A stretch of 8,874 nt of DNA. Source: Microcaldota archaeon. Lineage in GTDB: Archaea > Micrarchaeota > Micrarchaeia > Micrarchaeales > CABMGC01. A program made the translations under genes and the position numbers. The stretch is from contig JAJZEU010000005.1 in NCBI GenBank assembly GCA_021805625.1, positions 1 through 8,874 of the forward strand, written 5' to 3'. This document shows, in pieces, positions 1 to 6,870 of this stretch. The notes under the pieces are model-generated. The model searched no databases and had not been told where the DNA came from. It saw only the letters and a list, made by a program, of their open reading frames with translations. Position 1 is the stretch's first letter, and each line of letters opens with the position of its first letter.

Positions 1-906
1 TCTTTCTTTCGAAATAATAGCGTGCAGGCAGCCATATACAACCCGTTTGGCCCCGATTTGCGGCGAACCGCTAGGCTAGAGGATCCAAAGCCTTCCGCAG
101 AAGCTTCTGCCGCAGCCAGTCAACGCTTAGCGAGGGCAATAGAGAGGCCCGAGTACAGAAAAGAGGGAGGAAACGCGGTGCGCGGGAAGCAGAAGACAGA
201 AAAGGTACTCTCTATAATGCCGACCTATGATCTTGCAGATGCGCAAAAACTTGCCAGGAAGCTCACGGGGAAATGGCCAAGGCTCTTCAGCAGAGAAAAA
301 ACGCTGGAGGGCGTGGAGAGGATGTATCTGCCAATGCTGTATTCCCAGGTGTTGCTTCCAATAAGAAGGCCTTCGGCATTCAGGGAACTTTACATACTTA
401 CTGATGCAGGCAACAGGCTGGTTACGCTTGAGAAGGGAAGGTTCTTCACACACCATAACGTAAGTCCTGACCTTAACATAGGCTACAGTGAGAACATCGT
501 GCTTTCTGCACTGAGGGAGATAGGAAAGGGAGACTTTTCCAGAATTAGAGCGGAAACTGGCATGAGGCCCGAGCAGCTCAAGCAGACCCTGGAAAAACTC
601 TCTGGTGCTAGGATAGTAATCAAAAGAAATGACAGATATTCAATCATAGAATGCTCACGCTCCGCATTGAAACACAAGCTGAACTTCGACGAAGTTTCCA
701 TAGATGAAGGGAGCATATGCGCGCAGTTCGAGAAGAAGAAGGCGCTGCACTATACCAAACTTCTTTTTCCGGCATGCGAGGTTACTCCGATTTCGGTTGT
801 GTACCTACCCTTCTACAGGATTATCATGAGAAGAGGAGACAAGCTCAGAATGCTTGCATTCGACTCGCTGTTCATGAAGGACAGGAGCGAGTCGCTGCTC
901 AGGTAA
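1..906 (+). CDS. Hypothetical protein with winged-helix region; possible C-terminal part of a HerA-like ATPase
   Basis: The frame is open from base 1, so the gene may begin before the window. The first start inside is GTG at 22, giving 294 residues and ending in TAA. No Walker motifs are present. Residues numbered from the GTG: a charged, Ala-rich stretch (about 21-60), a helix with DLADAQKLARKL (70-81), a beta-type segment with MYLPMLYSQVLL (101-112), a winged-helix-like block (about 156-210, SENIVLSALREI onward), and a second beta-type segment with VVYLPFYRIIMRRG (259-272). The two 'YLP-hydrophobic' segments flanking a winged helix recall the C-terminal tail after the ATPase domain of archaeal HerA/DUF87-type proteins. 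That link is from memory of the pattern and is weak. It ends 15 bases before the decayed permease. The coding region is convincing; the function is not. Confidence 0.6.
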   Translation, partial: SFFRNNSVQAAIYNPFGPDLRRTARLEDPKPSAEASAAASQRLARAIERPEYRKEGGNAVRGKQKTEKVLSIMPTYDLADAQKLARKLTGKWPRLFSREKTLEGVERMYLPMLYSQVLLPIRRPSAFRELYILTDAGNRLVTLEKGRFFTHHNVSPDLNIGYSENIVLSALREIGKGDFSRIRAETGMRPEQLKQTLEKLSGARIVIKRNDRYSIIECSRSALKHKLNFDEVSIDEGSICAQFEKKKALHYTKLLFPACEVTPISVVYLPFYRIIMRRGDKLRMLAFDSLFMKDRSESLLR

Positions 907-921
907 ACTATCCACCCGTAA

Positions 922-1315
922 ATGGCGTGGGATTTTCAGCTCATAGGGGTAATTTTAGTATAGGAAGTAAAGCATGGCTTTTCTTGCGTTCGTCTCTTCT
1001 GTTATACTGGATACTGCGACCTCGTAGATGAGGATGTTCGCCGCGTTGTTCTTGTCTATACTCATAAGCGTAGGAGTTGGCATATACGCTGCTGTATCAA
1101 ATAAAGCTGAAGGTATCATACCGTCCGTAGTTGGCATCTTCCAGGCACTGCCTATACTCGCGTTCTTCCCCTTCGTGATTTATGTATTCGTGTTTCTGCT
1201 GCCGGGATACATAGGGATAAACGCAGCTGTAGTCTTCCTTATCATAACTAGCATGATATAATATTCGGAGTATAGGGGTCAATCAAGACGCCGCCGAACG
1301 AGTTCGCAGAACTTT
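922..1315 (+). pseudogene. Decayed N-terminal fragment of an anion-type ABC transporter permease
   Basis: Three pieces in shifting frames read as one membrane protein. ATG at 922 starts MAWDFQLIGVILV, then TAG at 961. A second frame from 974 gives MAFLAFVSSVILDTATS, then TAG at 1025, and continues as FAALFLSILISVGVGIYA and GIFQALPILAFFPFVIYV up to TAA at 1259. A third frame (1262-1315) gives IFGV, TAG at 1273, then SIKTPPNEFAELS. The order matches the N-terminal half of archaeal NitT/TauT-like permeases of the duplicated-permease type (COG4986-like), where QTLPILAFFPFVIY and MIWNIIFGVYESIKT are characteristic. That family is named from memory. Around 1256 the bases fit loss of about 7 nt from the expected 'MIWNIIFGV' stretch. 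The family is several hundred residues long and only about 120 remain. The match ends within about 5 bases of the abiEii stop, so the remainder is gone. Confidence 0.65.
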
Positions 1316-1319
1316 CTGG

Positions 1320-2051
1320 CTATTTTCTCTTGACAAAATCTGCAACCTGCCTCATAATCCTGTTTCTGTCTGGCACCTTTCCCATTATCTTGTTCAGATC
1401 CCTTTGCCATACTGATTCGGTTAGCAGGCGCGTCCTTGCTGAGAATGTGCTTGCCGTAAACTGTTTATGCCCGTCCTCTTTCAGCTTCTCGTTGGTCAGT
1501 TCCAAATCAAACTTGCCGCCGTGCTCTTTTAAAAAGGCGATATCAACCATGTCCCTTGCCATGTTTTCTATATTGCGCCGTGTATAAACCGCGCTTATTT
1601 TCTCGGCTATCATCTCATTTATGGCCATGACAGACGCGATGTATGTTGTATTCGGAGCTATCACCCTTTTTTCAAGGCTTGGAAGGAATACCCTGGCTAT
1701 TTTTATCTCTATGCGGATTTTTGCCATGTTTGCGAGGTTATCCTTGAGATTCGCGTCTATTTGATAGCTACCCCTCTTGTTTTTATGTACATACATTCTT
1801 GCCACGTACATGGGTGATAGCATCGCTATGCACTTGTTTCTCAGATCGTAGATGTAGCTGTCTGTATCTGCCGCTGCCTTCCTGTCATTAAGAGTAAAGT
1901 CCAAATCATCGGAATACCGATCGATTCCATATATTTTGCGGAGCGCAGTGCCTCCCTTGAATATAAGAGTGTCTGCTTCCTGCACAGAATTGTATATCGC
2001 TGATAGCAGCACATCCTGAAAGCGATCCTTTACCAGATACTCCTCATCCAT
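1320..2051 (-). CDS. abiEii: AbiEii-type nucleotidyltransferase toxin
   Basis: This 243-residue protein reads as the toxin of a type IV AbiE toxin-antitoxin pair (AbiEii/DUF1814 nucleotidyltransferase family). Seen: motif I FKGGTALRKIYG (31-42) followed by RYSDDLDF (45-52), the GG-T/S plus D-x-D signature of the nucleotidyltransferase fold; a second acidic strand IRIEIKIAR (112-120); NEMIAEKISA (145-154) with the Glu-Lys pair; and RDMVDIAFL (166-174). Related AbiEii/MenT enzymes bind nucleotides, and some transfer them to tRNA 3' ends; that is family knowledge, not shown here. All four motif blocks are present, so the toxin looks intact. The ATG overlaps the antitoxin stop by 8 bases (2044-2051), as expected for coupled translation. 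It ends in TAG at 1320, abutting the permease remnant. Confidence 0.88.
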   Translation of the reverse strand: MDEEYLVKDRFQDVLLSAIYNSVQEADTLIFKGGTALRKIYGIDRYSDDLDFTLNDRKAAADTDSYIYDLRNKCIAMLSPMYVARMYVHKNKRGSYQIDANLKDNLANMAKIRIEIKIARVFLPSLEKRVIAPNTTYIASVMAINEMIAEKISAVYTRRNIENMARDMVDIAFLKEHGGKFDLELTNEKLKEDGHKQFTASTFSARTRLLTESVWQRDLNKIMGKVPDRNRIMRQVADFVKRK

Positions 2052-2721
2052 AATATACCCTCCATTTCTTGCTGTAATTTCTTGCTTTGGCCAGCAAATA
2101 AAGCGGCTTTTTAGACATGCCGCCCTGCAGATCGTCCCTGCTTATGCCTGCATACAGATCAAGAAAGAATCCAAGTTTGTTCATCAGGGTCTTTTCACCG
2201 AATCTATGCGCGTATCTTATTAATTTGTCTACATCGACGAGCTTGTCCCTGGTCCCGTATTCGAACGCCTCATCCAGATAAGCGTAACTGCCGTAGTGCA
2301 TGGCATCCAACATCGCCTTTTCCGGCTCTGCGATGAATGCATTGCCGCGTCTTACATAGCCGAATATCAGGCGCTCCCTGAATCTTATGAACTCTACTTT
2401 GTATCCTTCCAGCTTCACTTTTCTGTGCTTTTTGGGGGATACGACGGAGACCGTGGATGGTATTTGGGTTGTAAGGTCGTAGTATCTCAGCGCTGAGAGC
2501 ATGCTTACATAAGAAAACGGGACCACGTTTGAAGCGACCTCGTATATGCTTGCCTGCTCCGTATAATATAGGCCTCTTTCTGCCCTTTTGACGCCAGGTA
2601 TCCTGTTGGCTGTGCTCTGCGCATAGCCGATCGGTTTCCTGATAATTTTTGCCAGGTCGCCTGTTGTAAATACCGTGATGTTGTTCCTCTGCAGGTATAG
2701 CAGGATTTCTACCGATTTCAT
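2044..2721 (-). CDS. abiEi: AbiEi-type antitoxin and transcriptional regulator
   Basis: This 225-residue protein lies upstream of the toxin in the usual AbiE order. Residues 1-55 look like a winged helix (TTGDLAKIIRKPIGYAQSTANR, split here as TTGDLAKIIRK then IGYAQSTANR). Then comes the family's VVPFSYVSMLSALRYY block (66-81) with VSVVSPKK (91-98), and the AEPEKAMLDAMHYG block (131-144), matching the 'A-x-PEKALLD' signature. The C-terminal part (about 150-225) is helical and would be the toxin-neutralising domain. In studied AbiE systems AbiEi represses its own promoter through inverted repeats, and candidates exist here at 2761-2795. The ATG at 2721 is supported by a TATA box about 26 bases upstream, implying a leaderless transcript. 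The pair probably serves phage defence or maintenance of a mobile region; which one is not visible. Confidence 0.85.
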   Translation of the reverse strand: MKSVEILLYLQRNNITVFTTGDLAKIIRKPIGYAQSTANRIPGVKRAERGLYYTEQASIYEVASNVVPFSYVSMLSALRYYDLTTQIPSTVSVVSPKKHRKVKLEGYKVEFIRFRERLIFGYVRRGNAFIAEPEKAMLDAMHYGSYAYLDEAFEYGTRDKLVDVDKLIRYAHRFGEKTLMNKLGFFLDLYAGISRDDLQGGMSKKPLYLLAKARNYSKKWRVYYG

Positions 2722-2742
2722 ACTCTTTATGTGGATGTTTAG

Positions 2743-2752
2743 ATATATAAAT
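2743..2752 (-). promoter_or_regulatory. TATA box of abiEi-abiEii, leaderless
   Basis: On the minus strand the sequence is ATTTATATAT, centred about 26 bases before the abiEi ATG at 2721. An archaeal TATA box at this distance puts the transcription start at the start codon. No Shine-Dalgarno-like sequence lies between, which agrees. Confidence 0.7.
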
Positions 2753-2760
2753 GTTACTTT

Positions 2761-2795
2761 TGTGTCACAGAACTATCACTTTTATGGTGGTTCTG
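2761..2795. promoter_or_regulatory. Inverted repeats upstream of abiE promoter, candidate AbiEi operator
   Basis: Two symmetric elements lie just upstream of the abiE TATA box. One is TGTG-T-CACA (2761-2769). The other is CAGAAC (2768-2773) paired with GTTCTG (2790-2795) across 16 bases, with a further CAC/GTG match inside. Their placement next to the BRE/TATA fits an autoregulatory operator as known for AbiEi. Binding is an inference. Confidence 0.4.
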
Positions 2796-2861
2796 TTCCT
2801 CATTATTTTAGCTTTAGCAGGTGGCTGCACGTAATAAACCTTGCCTGCGTTGTAGCAAGTG

Positions 2862-2893
2862 GCACGGCGGGAACTATCCCGCTTGCATCGTGC
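2862..2893. other. Hairpin-forming sequence between abiE and PEPCK gene
   Basis: GCGGGA (2867-2872) pairs perfectly with TCCCGC (2877-2882) around a 4-base loop. Outer arms GCACG (2862-2866) and CGTGC (2889-2893) also pair, leaving a 6-base one-sided bulge. It is not a tRNA. It lies about 50-80 bases beyond the PEPCK stop, so it may be part of its 3' end, a small RNA or an old junction. Confidence 0.35.
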
Positions 2894-2925
2894 TTTCTCA
2901 TAAAGAGCTGCAAAGAAGTTTGACG

Positions 2926-2941
2926 AAGAGCCGCTGCTCTT
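2926..2941 (-). terminator. Possible 3' hairpin after the PEPCK gene
   Basis: AAGAGC and GCTCTT form a 6-base stem with a 4-base loop, starting 4 bases beyond the PEPCK stop on the minus strand. No long U-run follows directly, only scattered pyrimidine stretches (CTTCTTT), so termination here is tentative. Confidence 0.3.
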
Positions 2942-2944
2942 TTG

Positions 2945-4747
2945 CTAGTAGCCTTCCAGCCTGCCCCTTAGATCATGAAACTCTTTCCATAGCCATTTTG
3001 GAAAGCGTTCGCCGAAGCTTTCGAAGAACGGCTCGACAGCATCGAGCTCAGCAAGCCATCCTTCCTTGTCTACATGGAGGAGCTGCCCCAGCACCTCGAC
3101 GCTTGTGCTTCCCCTGTCGAACGATTCCGTTTCGGGAAGATAGCCTATTGGTGTCTTCGTTGCCACGCCTTTGCCATCTGCTCTTTCCGTTATCCAATTC
3201 AGCACTCGCATATTCTCGCCGAAACCGGGCCACATGAACTCTCCCCTCTCATTTGTCCTGAACCAGTTCACGTTGTATATCCTGGGCTTCTCTTTCAGCC
3301 TGTTCCCCACGTTGTGCCAGTGATCGAAGTAGTCGGCCATGTTGTAGCCGCAAAAAGGCCTCATGGCCATCGGGTCGTTTATTATCTCCCCGATTTTTCC
3401 AGCTGCCGCTGCGGTCCTTTCCGCCCTCAGCATAGCCCCTATGAGAATGCCATGCTCCCAGCTCAGAGCTTCAAAAACCAGCGGCACAAGTGTTTTTCGC
3501 CTGCCGCCAAACAGGATTGCGTTTATCGGAAGGCCAACGGGATCGAAGTACTTCTCTGAAAGCTCAGGATATTGGGCTATGGGTGTGGTGAATCTCGAAT
3601 TGGGATGAGCTGCCTTGCCATCGCCGTTGTATTCCCTGCCCTGCCAGTCGAGGAGCTTTTTCGGCACTGAACCCAGTCCTTCCCACCAGGGCAGCATGCG
3701 CTCCGGATCAAGGGCCACGTTCGTGAATATTGTATTGCTCATGACCGACTTCATTGCATTGGGATTCGTGTGCTCGTTTGTACCTGTCGCGACCCCGAAG
3801 AAACCGTATTCTGGATTTATTGCGTTTAGCCTGCCGCCGGTCAGGTTCAGCCAGGATATGTCGTCGCTTACCAGCCTGGCCTTCCATCCCTTGCCGGCAT
3901 AGTCCTTCGGAAGCATCAGCATGGCGAGGTTTGTCTTGCCGCTGGAGCTCGGGAAAGCACCTGTTATGCCGTAGCTCTTCCCGTCAGGGCTTGTAAGCTC
4001 CATGGCCATCATGTGCTCTGCTATGACTCCTTCCTGCCTTGCAACGTAGCTTGCAATCCTCAATGCGTGGCACTTCTTGCTGAGCAGCGCATTGCCACCG
4101 TAGTTGGTGTTTACGCTTATTATCAGCCTCTCTTCCGGGAAGTGGGCTATGTATCGATTCTTTGGATCCAGGGAAAGTGTCGCGTGTATTCCTAACACGA
4201 ACTTAGAATCGAGTTTTTCCATCGCGTCCTTGCCCACCTTTGCTATTATCATCTGGTTTGCGGCAACGTATGGGCTGTCGGTGAGCACCATACCCACCTT
4301 TGAAAAGCCCGAATCCCCAGGTCCCAGGATATAAGGGAGGACAAGCAGCCGCCTGCCCTCCATTGAATTATGCAGCAGGGCCTTCAGTTTTTGTTTCGCC
4401 TCTTCCGGAGCCATCCAGTTGTTCGTTGGCCCGGCTTCATCCCTGCTTCTTGTGCAGATGTAGGTGTCTTGCTCGGTCCTTGCAACATCGCTCGGATCGC
4501 TGCGGTAGAGGTAGCTGTCTGGGTACGCCTCTGTGTTAAGCCTTATTATCTTCCCTTCGGACATCAGTTCGCCTATCAGCTCCGCATACTCGCTCTTGAC
4601 CCCGCTGAGTATCTTTATGGAATCGGGATTGAGGAGTTCAGCATATTCCAGCAACTTTGAGGATGCCTCAGGCTTTCCTTGGAAGGCGGCATCGATATCG
4701 TCGGCAAAGTTTATTCGCACTGGCATAGCACCAATATCCTTATGCAC
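2945..4747 (-). CDS. pckG: Phosphoenolpyruvate carboxykinase (GTP)
   Basis: It interconverts oxaloacetate + GTP and PEP + GDP + CO2, linking C4 acids to gluconeogenesis in the cytoplasm. At 600 residues it has the normal length of the GTP-type family. Motifs in order: NYGGNALLSKKCHALRIAS (215-233) with the metal-binding Lys; AEHMMAMEL (243-251) with the metal-binding His; GAFPSSSGKTNLAML (263-277), the P-loop kinase motif; RLVSDDISWL (291-300) with the metal-binding Asp; NAILFGGRRKTLVPLV (409-424), nucleotide/PEP site; RPFCGYNMADYF (463-474); and NVNWFRTNERGEFMWPGFGEN (492-512). Identity is firm. One oddity: the usual P-loop Cys (FPSACGKT in most GTP-type enzymes) is Ser at residue 269. Two starts are possible, GTG at 4747 or ATG at 4726 (Met8). 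A TATA-like site at 4754-4760 favours the ATG. It is monocistronic and divergent from the exported-protein gene. The stop is TAG. Confidence 0.96.
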   Translation of the reverse strand: MHKDIGAMPVRINFADDIDAAFQGKPEASSKLLEYAELLNPDSIKILSGVKSEYAELIGELMSEGKIIRLNTEAYPDSYLYRSDPSDVARTEQDTYICTRSRDEAGPTNNWMAPEEAKQKLKALLHNSMEGRRLLVLPYILGPGDSGFSKVGMVLTDSPYVAANQMIIAKVGKDAMEKLDSKFVLGIHATLSLDPKNRYIAHFPEERLIISVNTNYGGNALLSKKCHALRIASYVARQEGVIAEHMMAMELTSPDGKSYGITGAFPSSSGKTNLAMLMLPKDYAGKGWKARLVSDDISWLNLTGGRLNAINPEYGFFGVATGTNEHTNPNAMKSVMSNTIFTNVALDPERMLPWWEGLGSVPKKLLDWQGREYNGDGKAAHPNSRFTTPIAQYPELSEKYFDPVGLPINAILFGGRRKTLVPLVFEALSWEHGILIGAMLRAERTAAAAGKIGEIINDPMAMRPFCGYNMADYFDHWHNVGNRLKEKPRIYNVNWFRTNERGEFMWPGFGENMRVLNWITERADGKGVATKTPIGYLPETESFDRGSTSVEVLGQLLHVDKEGWLAELDAVEPFFESFGERFPKWLWKEFHDLRGRLEGY

Positions 4748-4753
4748 AAGATG

Positions 4754-4760
4754 TTAATTA
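4754..4760 (-). promoter_or_regulatory. TATA-like element for PEPCK gene
   Basis: The minus strand reads TAATTAA about 30 bases before the internal ATG at 4726 and only 10 before the GTG at 4747. If it is the TATA box, translation starts at the ATG. It is a weak box, so this is tentative. Confidence 0.35.
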
Positions 4761-4781
4761 GACCTATTCTAAAAGGTAACG

Positions 4782-4790
4782 CCCCCCCCC
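4782..4790 (+). repeat. Run of nine C in the divergent promoter region
   Basis: A pure run of nine C (after a G at 4781) lies 7 bases upstream of the TATA box of the exported-protein gene, where the BRE and upstream activator contacts would sit, and about 55-65 bases ahead of the PEPCK ATG. Homopolymers this long can slip in replication and change length. No effect on expression is shown. Confidence 0.8.
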
Positions 4791-4797
4791 GTAATAA

Positions 4798-4804
4798 TTA
4801 TAAA
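4798..4804 (+). promoter_or_regulatory. TATA box of the exported-protein gene
   Basis: TTATAAA centred at 4801 predicts transcription start near 4826-4829, only 7-10 bases ahead of the TTG start at 4836. It is too close to ATG 4817 for that codon to lie within the transcript, so it supports the TTG start. Confidence 0.55.
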
Positions 4805-4835
4805 CTCTTACCTACAATGCAATCTTGGTCTTGGT

Positions 4836-6563
4836 TTGGCGGATGATCCTAACGCTGGTGCGATGTTTCAGGCGGGCGCGAGTCAGCCGATCCAGCAGGC
4901 AGCACAGCAACAGCCACCCCGGCAGCAGGCGCCGAGGCAGCCAGGCAGTCGCAAGAAGTACTATACAATAGCTATAATCGTAATCGTAATAGCCGTGGCA
5001 GCCTTCGTTCTGGCATCTGGCGGCAGCGCCTTCGGAGGGTCACACTCTGCGAAAGCAATTCAAATATACCAGGAATTCCAGAGCAAGAACTACACCGGCG
5101 TGCTCACCACGATGGAAGGCTCGATAGGCTCGGCCCAGAAGCTCAACGCTACGTACCAAGGAAAGTTATCATATTCGATAAGCATGCTCGGCATAAGCCA
5201 GAGCGGAAGCAGCCCGGTGCTGATAAGGTACATGAAGGACGGAGATAACTCCTCGGCATACCTCCAGATTTCAAACGGCACCTCATCGAACAGCTCGCTC
5301 GGCGCCTCCAGCCTTCTCGGTGGTCTGTCAGGCCTCGGCGGCTCGCTCATCCTCAGGCTCAATGGTAACACATACGCGTGCAATGCTACCGGCGGCGCAT
5401 GCACCTCATCGAGCTCTTCGACGGTGAGCTCGCTCAATGCCATGGTCAAGAACGTAACAATAAACGTCACGAACGGCAGGACCTCCTATTCGTCTTACAA
5501 GGGGCAGGGCTGCATCCTCTCGCAAGGCGATTACAGGATAAAGAGAAGCTCGTCCGCCCTGACGGGCGGCCTCAGCGGAGGGCAGTTACAGGCCATGATC
5601 GCTGGAAACTACAGCGCGTGCGTATCGGAAACGTACCTGCTCCCGCTTACTATGCAGCTCTCCATCAGCAACTTCTCAGTTGTATCCGGAGGCTCGACCA
5701 CCTCAGTGGCAATTCGCGCAACCGTCCAGCTGAACGCAACTTCTATCAACAACAACACAAACACGAACGAGATAGTCTCGCAAATCAAGCTATCGGGCAA
5801 TTGCTACTCGATAATCGGTGTGCTAACTGAATACACATGCGCGAACGCGCAGGTCGGGACGAACGGCGTAATGAATGTTACGATATATAATAATACACAA
5901 TCCCCCTTCGGCTCCGACACCAGCTCCGGGACAAGCCAGGTGTCAGCCAAGGTGGCGTGCCTGACATACACGCTCAACTTCACAACTCCGCTGCCAAGCA
6001 GCGAATACCATACCATAAACCCGATAGCGGTTGGGAGCAGCGAGGCCGTTACGGTGCAGTGCTACAATTCGCAGGGCATCGCAATAAGCCCTGCACCAGG
6101 CAGCATCTTCATAGGAACGCTATACATTAACGCCAGCAACGTATTCTCCCCATACGAGGTGGGAGCTGTGCAGACCAAAGTCGGAAGCTCGCCGATAACT
6201 CTCTCTGCGCAGCCAGCACAACCCATACCGAAGCCTTCCGGCATCACATCCTCAGCGAATGTCAGCAGCTGCGGCTCGTTCAACCTGAGCACCGCCATCT
6301 TCGGAACGCACCTCTACGGCACGTGCACATGGTCCGGCGGCACCATATACATATTCGCGGCTAGCGGCGACAGCGGCTACATCTCCTACAGGGTAAGCGG
6401 CGGACCCACAAACACGACATATATCTCAAACTCCACCAACGCCAGATGCTCCTCCTACATGGGTTCGACATACCTGCCGGCGCAGACATATTACGTAAAA
6501 ATCTCTACCGGTGCAGGAGGCGGCAATTGCGGCGATGCCGCGCTGCAACTGTCCTCTAGTTGA
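4836..6563 (+). CDS. Large N-terminally anchored exported Ser/Thr/Asn-rich protein, probable surface glycoprotein
   Basis: 575 residues, no recognised family. Residues 1-40 are a Gln/Pro/Ala-rich, probably cytoplasmic tail ending in basic RKK. Residues 42-60 (YYTIAIIVIVIAVAAFVLA) form one membrane segment. The rest would be outside: Ser/Thr/Gly/Asn-rich, with about 20 N-x-S/T sequons and about 13 cysteines, suggesting N-glycosylation and disulfides. A first domain (about 70-230) is followed by a Cys-containing beta-rich middle part. A C-terminal block (about 480-575) ends with YYVKISTGAGGGNCGDAALQ, resembling the end of a beta-sandwich (PPC-like) domain; this resemblance is weak. The start is TTG. 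ATG at 4817 lies in another frame and stops after 9 codons. Codon use is GC-rich and regular, unlike the AT-rich flank after 7560. Likely role: cell-surface or adhesion-type protein. Confidence 0.82.
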   Translation: MADDPNAGAMFQAGASQPIQQAAQQQPPRQQAPRQPGSRKKYYTIAIIVIVIAVAAFVLASGGSAFGGSHSAKAIQIYQEFQSKNYTGVLTTMEGSIGSAQKLNATYQGKLSYSISMLGISQSGSSPVLIRYMKDGDNSSAYLQISNGTSSNSSLGASSLLGGLSGLGGSLILRLNGNTYACNATGGACTSSSSSTVSSLNAMVKNVTINVTNGRTSYSSYKGQGCILSQGDYRIKRSSSALTGGLSGGQLQAMIAGNYSACVSETYLLPLTMQLSISNFSVVSGGSTTSVAIRATVQLNATSINNNTNTNEIVSQIKLSGNCYSIIGVLTEYTCANAQVGTNGVMNVTIYNNTQSPFGSDTSSGTSQVSAKVACLTYTLNFTTPLPSSEYHTINPIAVGSSEAVTVQCYNSQGIAISPAPGSIFIGTLYINASNVFSPYEVGAVQTKVGSSPITLSAQPAQPIPKPSGITSSANVSSCGSFNLSTAIFGTHLYGTCTWSGGTIYIFAASGDSGYISYRVSGGPTNTTYISNSTNARCSSYMGSTYLPAQTYYVKISTGAGGGNCGDAALQLSSS

Positions 6564-6617
6564 AACGAATAAGCAGTGCTTTGTTTTCTGCAACAAGGGA
6601 TAGTTCAAGCGCGACCG

Positions 6618-6870
6618 TTATTGGTCTCTATCACTTTGTCTATCATGAGCCTTAGCCAAGGCACGTAACTTGTCCGGATTCTTCGCTATGTCGGCCTTGA
6701 GCTCGTCGAGACCCATCCACGTCTATCCTGCTACCTTGTCCTTGTTGCATGAAGGACTCCCATCGTAGGAGCCGAACATTATGTGATCGTGCTCGGTCAG
6801 GAAGTTGCGCACCGCTGCCTTGTACGGGAAGACGAACGCCTCCCGAGTTCGCAATCGAACAGCCTAGCTT
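6618..6870 (-). pseudogene. Broken gene fragment resembling a Nudix hydrolase C-terminus
   Basis: One minus-strand frame, ending in TAA at 6618, reads through TAG at 6723. Upstream of the stop it gives EAFVFPYKAAVRNFLTEHD, then HIMFGSYDGSPSCNKDKVAG. After the stop come TWMGLDELKADIAKNPDKL and RALAKAHDR. The spacing 'F-x-YDG-x-N-K-D-V-(x)-W-M-LDELKADI-NPDKL' resembles the last third of Nudix/IPP-isomerase-like proteins. That resemblance is from memory and moderate at best. The Nudix box (GX5EX7REUXEEXGU) is absent, and the frame meets another TAG near 6870, so the gene is both truncated and interrupted. It lies beside the right end of the dead IS. No start codon or promoter was found. The rest of 6564-6618 holds only a T-rich stretch (CTTTGTTTTCTG) that may end the upstream transcript. 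Confidence 0.5.

Noticed and set aside
2815..2900. Hairpin-rich stretch considered as a tRNA gene.
   Set aside because: There is no T-loop GTTC/GGTTCRA signature and no cloverleaf arrangement on either strand.
2675..3237. Plus-strand frames between abiEi and PEPCK.
   Set aside because: They overlap the abiEi start or PEPCK, and the part unique to the gap shows no recognisable protein and no promoter.
3048..4757. Several long frames on the plus strand opposite PEPCK.
   Set aside because: They are antisense shadows of a clear, full-length PEPCK gene and show no domain-like features.
5090..5830. Frames of 126 and 150 codons overlapping the exported-protein gene in other frames.
   Set aside because: The main frame has coherent anchor, sequon and cysteine patterns. 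The others are low-complexity by-products of its Ser/Gly-rich codons.
958..6725. Several in-frame TAG codons (961, 1025, 1273, 6723) in gene-like sequences, suggesting TAG recoding such as pyrrolysine.
   Set aside because: The same sequences also carry frameshifts and truncations, and the intact PEPCK and abiEii genes end naturally in TAG. Ordinary pseudogene decay explains the stops.
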